Shown: positions 22,001 through 32,865 of the stretch, piece after piece
How positions within the stretch are numbered: the stretch's first letter is position 1
Layout of the letters: every line of letters begins with the position of its first letter
DNA from: Allium sativum
Taxonomy: Eukaryota > Streptophyta > Magnoliopsida > Asparagales > Amaryllidaceae
DNA: 64,000 nucleotides
Direction of reading: 5' to 3'
NCBI GenBank assembly: GCA_030737875.1
Contig: CM060926.1
Location: 321,537,922 to 321,601,921, forward strand
Translations under genes and position numbers: made by a program
The notes under the pieces: model-generated
Told to the model about the DNA's origin: nothing
Databases searched by the model: none
What the model saw: the letters and a program-made list of their open reading frames with translations, nothing else

Positions 22001-23498
22001 ATTCTTAGTATAACACGGGAAGGAGCGAATGTCCGTCTGAGTAAAAAGGAGGCTCCAACGAATTAGGTTACGAAGCCCGAGGCTTTGAGGGGACATGAGG
22101 GTACTCTTGCTATCCCTCTGTGAGGCTGCAGGTGATCCGCCTGGACCCACAGAGGTTAAGGTCTGCGTAGAAGAACCAGGGGTATGCCTTGGTTGCAATA
22201 CATGGCAACCTAAAGACTAGGATGGACCGGCGTGATTTGGCGAGCAAACGGTAGCCCTGTGATAGCGACTCGTCGTCTACCATCAATCTTCAGTCAATCG
22301 AGATACGTGAAGCGGAAAGGCGGAGAACTCCAAAAGACCATATACTTGCTATCTAGTTATGGGTGAGGATGGCCATAGGATTGTGGGGCACCGGGGGCCG
22401 GCGTATAGTTCTCATTTTACAAGGTGTGCCTTTCATTAGTTGAGGGAGGGGTCAAGTGGGACCATAGCCACTGGAATAAAAACAGACCTTAGCATCTGCA
22501 TCGGCAGATATCTGAAAGCTCCCGACCGAGTTCTGTATTCCTTGATTTGCCCTGACACATGACTCGGGTCGCACATTACAGGACATGTGCATCTAGACAA
22601 GCGATACATGCGTGGGGAAGTATAGGAACATGTACCACTCTAGGTAGTGTGTCCTAGACTTGGGGGCATCGTTCGACAGGTAGCATAATTCCTAGTTGAA
22701 CCAGGTGGCATAAATCCTGAATCCGAGAAGCATTCAGCAGACAGCGTAAACTCTAGTTGAATCTAGAAGGCACTTGGTAGAAAACCCTAGATTAAATCTA
22801 GGTAACAAATAAATAAATGGATGCCTGATGGCGATGAAAAATACAGGGATTGGGCTCACGTTATCTTTACTAGTTGTGACACTAGTTAGGTGTGGCAGAG
22901 ATATAGAAACCAGTATAACAAGGAAATAGCGAAGCGGCGAATGTATTAGAGCATATCCAATTTATCTTATCTTAGCATACCTTGTGATTACCTTGCTGAC
23001 CCTATGATCTTGGTGTTATCTTGTATTCAGTTAATTCATGTCGTTTTGTTTTTCCATATTCACATGCTAGAAGTTACTAAACTTACTCAGGCTTTATGTC
23101 TGGCTCTGTTTTCCTTTCGTCATCTTTTCTTCCGTTCCCCGCCCCGGTAGTTAAGGAGGAAATAGTATAGCTCAGGTTAAGTTGGACTGTCACTCTTTCC
23201 CAGCTTGAAGATTTGTTGAAGTTTTGCTTGGATTCTCTTTTCAGATGCTATGGCTGGCTCTTGCTAAAATTGGGGAATATAAATGTACTTTTATGCTTCT
23301 TTATTTTGTAAGACAGATGACACTTTGATATTGTAAAGAAATCTTTGTACAAACTATTTTATCAATAAAGCAAAGTTTTATTTTCCGCTGTTTAATTTCT
23401 GTCTGTCTTGTAATTTATCTGCATCTTTTACCCTAAATGCTCCACAGAACTTAATGCATTCCCTTTGTGAGTGACACTAACGGACGTGGGGTGTTACA
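19021..23498 (+). repeat. 3' LTR of the LARD tandem
   Basis: A 4478-bp LTR, a few percent diverged from 12778-17260. TATATAAA is at 19446-19453 and AATAAA at 23364-23369. Its GTCGAC cluster (about 19292-19352) is longer than in LTR A by one extra unit. The stem module is at about 21070-21155 and the stem-loop array at 21204-21900. Its C run near 23135-23146 is interrupted by a G. Confidence 0.93.
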
Positions 23499-23558
23499 AT
23501 AGACGTTTTATTTAACAATGTAAATATATAAACAATTTAATAGTGATAACATTAAAAC
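23499..23558. other. 60-bp spacer, no feature seen
   Basis: AT-rich sequence between the LARD end and the first base of the F LTR. It may be the original insertion target. ATAGA at 23499-23503 is the expected TSD of the LARD tandem. Confidence 0.5.
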
Positions 23559-24109
23559 TGTAACATCCATCAATCACCAAACAAATATTACAATCACAGG
23601 CAATCAAAATATATCCAGTTACAAAAATAAATAATTGTACAAAAGAGTTGAGTGAGAGAGTTCTCACAATTGGTTTCCACTCCGTCGGTCTTTAATTGAT
23701 GATTTTGAAAAAACGATTTCGTAAGAATTAGGCTATTGAAATCTATGAATTTGAGAAACTGAAAAGTCACAAACAAAGGCCAAACGGTCCGGGCTCCGGC
23801 CAGGAAAGAGCCTGGATCAATCTAGACTGTGGACCTAGGTCTCTTCGGTCCACAGCGGACCTTAGTCCACATTATTGCTAGTCGACTGGTCCATTTCTGA
23901 CTATTCGATTGGTCAGAATCTAGGTTGCTTCCCAGGTTGGCTACCAGTCGATTGGCCGCTGTTAAATGGACTATTTTGTTTTTTTTTCTCTTTTAGTTAT
24001 ATGAATCATTTCCGGTGAACTATAGAGGCTATGCACTTGATATAGATGATAATAAGGCATCATAAGCTCGTCGAAACAACTCAAGAACACATGAAACATA
24101 TATACATAA
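23559..24109 (-). repeat. Element F LTR, distal part (interrupted)
   Basis: Begins TGTAACATCC on the plus strand, the inverted counterpart of GGGTTGTTACA at 48435-48445. Together with 47088-48445 it forms one LTR of about 1.9 kb on the minus strand, split by element E. It includes three imperfect AGTCGA(C/T)TGG sites (about 23880-23960), reminiscent of the GTCGAC clusters of the other families. Confidence 0.65.
24105..24109. repeat. Target-site duplication CATAA, left copy
   Basis: CATAA directly precedes the TG of element E and recurs at 47083-47087 directly after its terminal CA. Confidence 0.9.
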
Positions 24110-25713
24110 TGTTTTCACCAAAAAATGGCTTAAACACCAATGGTACGAGAATCGTACTTCACCAATGTGGTTGGAAATATGGAGCTGCAATCAAAGGGAT
24201 TAAAAGAAAAAAAAACGAGGGAAATAAAATGAAGACAAGGGTTTTAGAGTGGTTCGGCCCTAAACTAGGCCTACGTCCACTATGAAGTTACTTGCATTAT
24301 CATGACAATGATTAAAAATCATATAAACTCTCTTTGTTCGTTCATCTTCTCATTCTCTCAACATATTCTCACTCTTACATACAAATCTTGCTTAAATTCA
24401 CGGAATTCAATGGAGGAATGGTGGAATTCGTGAAGGAGAAGGATGGATGAGCAATGGAGAAGGCGGATGTCTTTGGTCTTTTTTCACTTATAAGATCCTA
24501 ATGGATGCCATGGCCAAATAATGAATAACCTTCAAGCGAGGATGATGATGATGGTTGAAATGTTTAAGGAATGGTGGAGGAGAGAATTCAGCAGCTCTTC
24601 GTGGTGGCCAGGAGTCCATCATCCTTAAGGTGGTAGCCATGGCCTATTTATAGGTAAGCCTCCCTGGAGAAATGAGCCGAAATTCATATATGCGGGCTAT
24701 GGGTCGCTCGTTTCATTAATTACGAAAATTCCATCATCTAGTTGTAGCCAACTGTTGATAGTTGTATCTAGTTGTTATACACGAGTGACTTCATTGGAGC
24801 GAGCGACTGCATAGGTCTGAGCACATTGAATGGGCAGACAGGCGATGAGTGCACAAGTGGCTTGTCAAAACTTCTTGGTTGGTATAAAAGCGACCGTTCG
24901 GGTCATCATGTTAAGCCTTTTATGATTGACCGATATATAATATCTGGTTGGAGCATCTATATCTGGTTGTAGATGAACAGGCGACCGACCATGGCTTGTA
25001 GAGTAGACATACATGCGACCACTTAGGAGTTGACATCTGTCGGACCAGTAGGTAGCATATGATTGAAGCATTAGTGACTGATTGAGGATTGAGCGAGCGA
25101 TCGGGGCTGCAATCTATGAGCGGACATGGGATGCATGTGCGACCTTTGGCATCTTTGTGTTCCCTGCTACATACGATCGATTGTGGCAGTACGAATGAAT
25201 GACTGCAGAGTGAAACGTGTGACCGAAACCAATTCTTCTCCTTGTCTTGTACGACCGACCTTTTTGATATAGGAATGAGCGACTTCCCTTAACATGGACG
25301 ACCTTTACCGGATGTACGAGCCTTACTGTCCTTGTGCCGTGCGATTCTTGAGCTTGCTTTGTGTGCACGACCTCTTTGTATGGTCGTGTTGTACGGCATG
25401 ACTTACTTTAGTTATATTGAGCGAGCGACTTTACCAACAGGCAGAGCAAGCTATCCCTATATGCGAACGGTCTCCTAAAGTGTTCAAGCCGTGTTGCGCC
25501 TGTATTTCATGATGTTCAAGCTACTTTGTTTAATACAAATAACTGACCCTTCCCCCTGTGTTCGACCCACGACTTATGTTTGACGTTATTGTGCTCGAAC
25601 GATCTTGGTATGTTTGGTTGAAGTATGAGTATGCGAACATTATGAGTTCTCGTCCTATGGTTTTAATGCAGACTTAATCCTTTAATGAATGTATGATTCT
25701 TAAGGGATAAACA
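24110..25713 (-). repeat. 3' LTR of element E
   Basis: A 1604-bp LTR matching 45460-47082. A minus-strand TATA box (CTATAAATAG) is at 24644-24653. The downstream half is rich in GAGCGAGCGAC-like words. The copies differ by many substitutions and small indels, so the element is clearly older than the Tekay insertion. Confidence 0.9.
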
Positions 25714-25727
25714 TTTACCCCTCGAAG
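25714..25727 (-). other. Polypurine tract of element E
   Basis: On the minus strand it reads CTTCGAGGGGTAAA, directly before the 3' LTR, a plausible plus-strand primer. Confidence 0.7.
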
Positions 25728-27336
25728 TTTGTAATTTATTTAAAAAAAATGTAATTACATGCTTCGAAACGATGAAATGCAACATCATTTGATGGATTAA
25801 GTCTATTTTCCTATAAGACGAGCACGCTTGCTAATGGCTCGTGCTTATACAAAATCAAATAACCTCATTGTAGCTCGTTCGCAAACATAGTTGTTTGTTG
25901 TTTGGATCTTAACTGGTTAATTGGGCCAAAGTATGAATGTAATTGTGCGAATTACTTATGCTTGGAAGGGCAGGCTGATTCTGGTGAGCTATCTTTTTTG
26001 TGCAACTAAACATGTTATTCAAGTCTGTATGAGCTGACGTGTCACTTTGACCTGGACTGACCTTTTGGTCATTTTTTTTAAATACTGTTGCTTCATTTTC
26101 CCGCTCTTTATTTATTTCATCTTTTTGAAGAATCAGTATTAATAGTGGATCTACTTTAGAAGATTTCCTAATGCTTCCGATTCTTCCTAGATTTCAATCG
26201 TATTCCCCACCTCAATTTATCATCGTGCTTGATTCTACTTAGCCGCGCTTCATCAACTTCGAAATTTGCTGAAGCATTCCTCCTTCGAAATCGAAGCTGC
26301 TTACTTGTAGGTGAATTTTCTTGTTTGAATTTCGCTTTTGGATGTTTAATCGGATTAGCTTTATGAAAGTTCCAAATTGGGGTAAAAGCTGAATGATTTG
26401 AGCATGTAATTTATTTCGACTTAGGATGCTCTTAGGTTGCGTGTGTAACCGTTTGACTGATCTGAGTCACAAAAAAAAAACCTTCAATTTTGTGATTTCA
26501 ATAATATGTCTGCAAATTGGTTGTTGAAATGTCTTGATAAAACACTTTAATTCACCGTACTCCTGTTACTGCCACCGTAATAATGTGTGACCGGTTAGAA
26601 CTGAACTCTTTTGCACTTGCCTGAGCGCAAATTTTATTGTACATACGATGCTTGATAAAATTCCCGTACCATAGAACCTTGATGTTGTTACTATTGCTTC
26701 ATGTTCTGTTTGATGTTGGTGGCATCCGCTTACTTAACCAGTTTTGCAATCCCTTGATATCCCTGCTCGTGTACTCTGGTCGCTAATGTTTGATTTGGCA
26801 AAGGTCATTTTTGCTTAACTCGTATGTGGAGTTGGTTATGAACGAGCCTGACCTAATTGATCATGAACGACCTTCTTTTTTTTTTGACTCGGAGGTGTGT
26901 GACCATATACTCATGATCAAGATTCGAGCAACCATTCGAGTGAAATGTACATGAACCATTTAAATCGATCATGTGTAACCAGGAGTTAATTACAACCGAC
27001 CGAGCCAGAGTTTTTCATATATGCAATGGTCATGTGCGACCGGCCGAGTCTGGTTCGTATTGTTGGCTGAATTTTCCTTGTGGTGCTTGATCTGTAATGA
27101 CAAGTACTCACACACACTTTCGATTTCACAATTTTCTTCTTCGGTCGCTCGTACTATCAATAGATTAGTTTGAAGACTAAGTATAACGGATAGCTTTTAG
27201 TTTGAATGGCACATTTATGCAGGGTTGCTTTATTTTAATTATTCGCAACCTAGCTGCGATTTGTTTCTCAAACATACCCATTTATGCAGAAATGTAATCT
27301 AGAAGCCAATTCAGTCAAAATCCTAAGGAGGGTACC
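25728..27336 (+). other. Upstream region of the extra gene: possible leader and intron
   Basis: No open frame of note. The stretch around 26095-26310 looks like a transcribed leader, ending in a possible donor (GTAGGTGAATTT near 26310). Polypyrimidine-CAG sequences precede 27223 and 27290. A leader intron of about 1 kb is my inference; there is no transcript evidence. Confidence 0.35.
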
Positions 27337-30003
27337 ATGTCTAGAGAGTCCAAAGGTTCTGGTCAGGTAACTGAAGTTGCCCCAATTGTTGATCCTGGAA
27401 TGAATATTAGCCAAATTTATCCCCAGCCATGAATCGTTGAAAGAGTGCCCTCTGACAGCCGTAAATTGATGCTCCCATTTGGCTTTTACCAGCAAATGTG
27501 TGCTCGTTTTGGATTTTCAGAAGATGAAACTAAATTTCCGAGGAAAGATGATTTGGCCGATCATTCACCCCTAGGTATGTAACAGTCAATCAACATATGT
27601 TGTCAAGTGGAGCGGTTCCTCCTTTTAATTCCTATTTAGAATCCATTTTGTGGCATTTGTCCATTGCCCCATATCAGTTGCATCCCAATGGATATCATAT
27701 TTTATTGGGACTATACATACTTTTCATGAAAGTTAGGCAACGAGCACCTACATTTCTGGATATTTGTTCCTTATATGCTTTCAAAAGAAGGATGACATAT
27801 GGTCCCTCCTTTATTTTTATGGGGGGCAGACATTGTAGAATTATCACTGGCTTAACATACAGTGTCAAAGGGTTTCCAGATCAATAATTTTATGTTCAAT
27901 GTCCTAGTAACTTCTATGGCTGGTGGATGGAAGGAGGTAATTGCTTCTGCTTTTGGAATTTTCTATTTCCTTCACTTTTTATTTGTTTTCTTTCCGTTTT
28001 GTAGTAATTTCTTCCGACGAAGGCCTCATTCTTGATCAAGCTCTTTTTGGTTCTTCGGTTGCTATCAATAAGGCCGAGAGAAGTAGGCAGGTGCTACTTT
28101 CAGAAGGAAATCTTCATCGATATCAGCTACTCCATTCTTCACGTCCATTAAGAAAACTTTGGCTTATACACAAATTACCATTGGAAAATCCCTTACTAAA
28201 AAGGAATTCTTAGTCCTTGGCGGTAGTAGCCAAACTTCACCAGGATCTCCCTTGCCTTTGATTACTGAAGAGAATGCCTTCCATTGTGGGGGAGAAGGAG
28301 AAGATGGACATAAGGATGGTACAAGAGGTAAAATTGAAAATTCCAATGCCCCTGTTATCCAAGAAGAGAGTTCCATAGGAACTTTCAAAGGCTTGGGAGA
28401 TTTAGACACTTCCAATTATCTCACTCAGGGTGATATCATGACTTCTGATCCTATAAAGTATGATATGGAGAGAACTCAAGAATCCACCCAACGGACTGGG
28501 AAAGCATTTGATTTAGGAACTCCCCTTAAAATTGGTTTGTTATCGGATGTGTACTAAAATATAATGATTATAAGCATTTATACTTCCCCGCAAATCTTAT
28601 AATTTCTTTGCATGCTTGCTGAAGTTTTGCTTTGTTCCTTCTTCCAGATATAGGAATGAAGCATTCATTATTAGATAGTTTCTTCCGCCAAGCTGGTTCT
28701 ACAGATCCGTAAAGCCTTTTACAGCCTCGCCTCTCTCCTCATTTGAAGGGTTCCCAGTCATCTTCAAGTTCTCAAACTCAACACATCCCCGAACTCCAAC
28801 TGACCGATTCTCTAAGGAGAGAAGAACCCAATTGTGTAGAGGTATCGGACAAGGGTGATAAAGGTGAGCACCTATCAAAAGGAGAGAAGAAGAAGAGGAG
28901 AAGGAACGAACGAGGCAAGAGTGATATTCAGAAACATTATGTATCAACTGATTTCTTAGATCCCAACGTTCCTATTGTCCCTGAGAGATCCATTGTTCCA
29001 ACCTCTGCTCAAATCCAAATGATTCTCGACAGGCACCCTTATAAGGTTTCACCTGGAAACTTGATGCTTATGGATCGTTTTGGAGGTTGGGATTTGAGGA
29101 GAATGTACCTTGATTTAGATCTACATCCAAATGATAGGCAGTATGTTGTTAGGGGTTAAGTACTATGAAGAGTTGTATGATTACTCAGTTTAATACTGCT
29201 AGGAGTCAACTCGAAACACAATTGAACCTGGCCATGAGTAATGTTGATAAGCAACTAAGGCATTGGGCCAAATTTGGTTACGAGTTTCAAAGGCTGAATG
29301 CTCGGCATCTTGATCATATTGACATCTTGGAGAATGATAAAGCTGGGTTGGTTCACTTGATCAAGTTTCAGAAATCCGAAATTGCCTCTTTAAAGAGTGG
29401 AAATATTAGGGTGAATAACTTGGAGGCTGAAAACGAGGAACTCAAAAGAGAGCTTGAGGCTGTAAGAGGACAATTTCGAGAAGCTCAATCCGCCCAAGAA
29501 CTTGTTGAATGTCAATTGGCTTTAGAGAGATGAGCTTCGGCTTCTTATCAAAAAGAAAAGGCAGTTCTCAAGGACAAGATCAATTCCTAGAACAAGACTC
29601 TAAGGATTCTGAAAGAAGACAAAATCAAGTTGCACAAAGCTCTTAACAAGGCCAGGGTTTAGACTAACAATACTCTGTTTCAATTTTGTGTTTACAGTGT
29701 TATGAATCGTGGGAGCCTAAGCTATCTGATCAAAAACATTCCACGGACTCTGGCGCTTGTTTGGGAGCAAGTGCTCTCATACTCCGGTGGTGTTGATGAT
29801 GAATTTCTCCAGGAGAGTCTCCTGAAAGAAGAAGATCGTAAGCTTTTGGTTGAAGGCAGGAAGATACTGGAGAACGAGCGAGCCCAATCTTCTAGGGGGG
29901 AAATCATGGATGCTACTTCTTTGAGCTCTCATATCCCCCTACGGATCGCTTTTCCAAGGATGTCACTGAAGTTCAACCCATTAAAGAACACATGGTTCAG
30001 GGG
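27337..30003 (+). pseudogene. Transposase_28-like extra gene, first part
   Basis: A decayed multi-exon gene. The frame at 27337 starts MSRES and meets a TGA near 27430. The stretch 27597-27930 resembles the plant domain catalogued as putative gypsy-type transposon protein (Pfam Transposase_28): GAVPPFNSYLESILWHL, then LHPNGYHILLG, then FYGWWMEGG. A likely intron follows (about 27933-28005). Further open stretches are at 28159-28557 (acidic, Ser/Thr-rich), 28743-29159 (with a basic KKKRRR block) and 29165-29533 (heptad-like coiled coil). A last exon probably starts near 29698 after a TTTACAG acceptor. In-frame stops (29157, 29531, 29590) and a frame slip near the six-G run at about 29895 indicate decay. 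Function is unknown. The family is typically found in plant retroelements. It is cut at 30003 by solo LTR D. Confidence 0.65.
29999..30003. repeat. Target-site duplication AGGGG, left copy
   Basis: AGGGG directly before the TG of D; the second copy is at 36037-36041. Confidence 0.9.
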
Positions 30004-31374
30004 TGTAACAACCCGAAAATCTGGGCCAGTTTAAAATTTTTATTTTGGCAATTTTAGCGAATTTTGATTATTTAAATTGAATTATTTTAAATAATATCGA
30101 CGAGAAATTTATTTTGAACAGAATTCGAACGTATATATTATATACGTCGTCGTTAGAATATAAATAATTATATATAATTATAAATAGAATTGAAAATGGC
30201 GCGGTAGTTCGATAATTCGATTTCAAACTTCAATTGAATATACCGGGTGCAAAACAATCCGGATTTTAGTGAAACCAAAAATAATAGGATCTAATTGTGA
30301 ATATCTTTCCAACGAATCCGAAAAATCAAGAATTCATAGCTGGAATCAAAAGATATGTCCAGTTGAAAATTCTGAATAGTCGCTATGGAATTCAGGCCCT
30401 TAAAAATAGCCATTTTGCAAACGACCTCGGATTTCAACGAAACCACTTTTGTTGGATCCGTGATGTCAAGTTATTTCTAGGTTTCAAATTTCAAAATTTT
30501 TCGAATCAATATGTGAGCGTGGCAAAGGAAAACGCGTTTGACCAGTTTCAATTAATTTTAATCGACTGGAAAATGGCCATTTTTCAAACGGTCTCAGAAT
30601 TCGACGAAACTAGTTTTGTTAGGACCGTATCGTCCATACGAAGCTAGAAAATATTTTTCTGGAATTTTTAGAGTTCGTATGTGACCCCGGTAAATTGAAA
30701 TGCGCATTCAAATTCAATATATATAGTTATATGTTGATTTTAACGGAAACTGATTGAAATGATCGAATCAGCCTACGATATATATCCCATTGTGTTCGGA
30801 ATGGGGGTAATTAGCTATGGACGACAGGCGGTGGGTCGCGTTTCGAGTCCGAAATTTTAAGTTACTTTTGGTGGAAAATAAAACAATTAAAAATTAAAAA
30901 TCCTTCTCCTCCCCTTAAATCCCTCTGGCCCCCCTGTTTTCCACGTTCAAATCAATTCAGTTTTCCAAAAAAAAAAATCGCGCCTGCCCTAGCCGGAGCC
31001 GCCATCGTCGGGGTTCGCCGCGCCGCCACCCTCCACTCTTCAACCCTCCCCCTCGCTTGAACCCAGGAACCCCAAACCGCCTCCATCGATTTGCCACTGC
31101 CGTGCCTTCGCCACCGCCTTCCCCTCCGACAGCCGCACCTCCACCGTCGCTCCACTCTCCTCTTCTACAGCACGCCGCGACCCCCTGCCTCCTCTCCTCC
31201 GAGCTCGCAACCGTAACCCCCCCCCCCCCCCCCGACTGGAAAATCCCATATACAGTACGTTTTCTTTTCCCTTTCCCTTTTCCTTCCTGTTTATTTTATT
31301 TTCTGTAATGTAGTTAAAATTTTAGATTTTAATTTCAGTTTTGATTAAATTAAGGTAAGATTTTTTTTATATTA

Positions 31375-31612
31375 AGTAAAAATTCGATTTTTATATATTG
31401 AACAACGAAGTAAAAATTCGATTTTTATATGTCGGATAGCATAGTAAAAATTCGATTTTTATGTATTGAACAACGTAGTAAAAATTCGATTTTTATATAT
31501 TGAACAACATAGTAAAAATTCGATTTTTATATATTGAACAACGAAGTAAAAATTCGATTTTTATATATTGAATAGCAAAGTAAAAATTCAATTTTTACAT
31601 ATGTAGTGGCTA
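31375..31612 (+). repeat. Seven-unit tandem array, exact 34-bp period
   Basis: Unit starts fall at 31375, 31409, 31443, 31477, 31511, 31545 and 31579. The core AGTAAAAATTCGATTTTTAT is a near-palindrome; the spacer (ATATTGAACAACGA and variants) is less conserved. It lies inside solo LTR D, just after the predicted leader. Confidence 0.95.
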
Positions 31613-32649
31613 CGGGCAACGAAAGTGACAAGAGACAAGAACGACGAAGATTTCTACTTAAGAAGAGTCGTGGCGTTGGATTAGCAATTCTGTGAGAACT
31701 TCTCACTCTTCAGTTTGTTTTTCTAGCTATATATATACTAGGATGCAGACGGTGCTTAGCAGCACCCGACACCCGTCATCCACAGACCATGAATGGCTTG
31801 TTTGTTTAATTGTTTGGTTGTGTAGTTGGTTAGATTATTTGGTTTGAGTTGAATTGTTTGGTGAGATGAAATTGATTTGATTGATGTGTGAATGGCGTGG
31901 GCCTTCACTAGACCGGGGATAAGGCTAGGCCTTGTCCCATTTCTAGTATCGTGCCGTTATGCTGCCGAAATTTTCTAAAAATAAGTTAGAAAAATAAAGA
32001 TAACATTTTATTTAATATATGAACCGAATAGAATATTCATAGGTTGAATAAAATAGTTTGATCGTTAAAAATATAATTTTTAACGTGAATGTGAATAAAT
32101 AAATATTCATTTACAAACCGGACGGTTTGTTTATGTACACCTATTTGAAGGACATTGATTGGGACGATAAATTTTACACATCGCCCAATTGGACAAAAAT
32201 CTGTGTTTGATTGTTCGAAACCCCACACGAGTATTGGGATGATAATTGATGTACACTAATCCCGATTGTTTAGTTGTATGTCGATCGATTGATTGACAGA
32301 CTGTTATAAGCGCTGAATATTTATATTTGATGCTTATACAGTGTAGAATGCACTTTGGATGATGGTTGATTATTCATCGTTGTTGATATATACATGTGTT
32401 GTAGCAAATCCATATAATTAACATTATATGGTAATTGATTGGGCCTCATTCCAGTTTTAAAATAGAAATATTTGAAAAAGAAATATTTGAAATAGAATTT
32501 TTGAAAATAGGAATATATGAAGCCGTATTGATTAGATTGACGCCATTTTGACGTGAACGATATTTATATCGATTTTATTTCATTCTTCAATGAATATTGA
32601 ATAGATTTGAAATTGAATAGATTTGAAATTCGAACTATATAAAAATAAA

Positions 32650-32865
32650 TTCGAATTGAAAATGAATAGAAATGAATTCGAATTGAAAATAAATAGAAAT
32701 GAATTCGAATTGAAAATGAATAGAAATGAATTCGAATTGAAAATAAATAGAAATGAATTCGAATTGAAAATGAATAGAAATGAATTCGAATTGAAAATGA
32801 ATATAAATGAATTCGAATTGAATTTGAATATAAATGAATTCAAATTGAAATCGATTTGGAAAGAA
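32650..32865 (+). repeat. Eight-unit tandem array, 27-bp period
   Basis: TTCGAATTG recurs at 32650, 32677, 32704, 32731, 32758, 32785 and 32812, then as TTCAAATTG at 32839. Because 27 is divisible by three, both strands stay open (plus frame unit NRNEFELKM). The low-complexity AT-rich content and position inside an LTR argue against a real protein. Confidence 0.95.

Larger units (their letters stand above)
12778..23498 (+). mobile_element. LARD-type non-autonomous element, second unit of a tandem
   Basis: LTR (12778-17260), 1760-bp internal domain (17261-19020) and LTR (19021-23498), 10,721 bp in all. The internal domain keeps the primer site, leader, hairpin and polypurine tract but no gag or pol, which is the definition of a large retrotransposon derivative. 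The upstream LTR is directly preceded by a further LARD internal end (1-785 plus 12457-12777) instead of a target duplication. The LTR at 12778 is therefore shared between two units. No TSD can be scored because the outer left end is outside the window; the right flank predicts ATAGA. Confidence 0.9.

Noticed and set aside
24110..25713. Segmental duplication shared with 45460-47082
   Set aside because: TG/CA ends, a 5-bp TSD at the outer edges, a primer site and a polypurine tract identify LTRs.
31057..31308. Proline-rich 83-codon frame
   Set aside because: Arises from the GC-rich C-run segment of D. Several overlapping frames are open there and none has family features.
31375..31612. CRISPR-like regular array
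   Set aside because: Units are directly contiguous with related spacers, in plant retroelement DNA. There are no unique spacers or cas genes.
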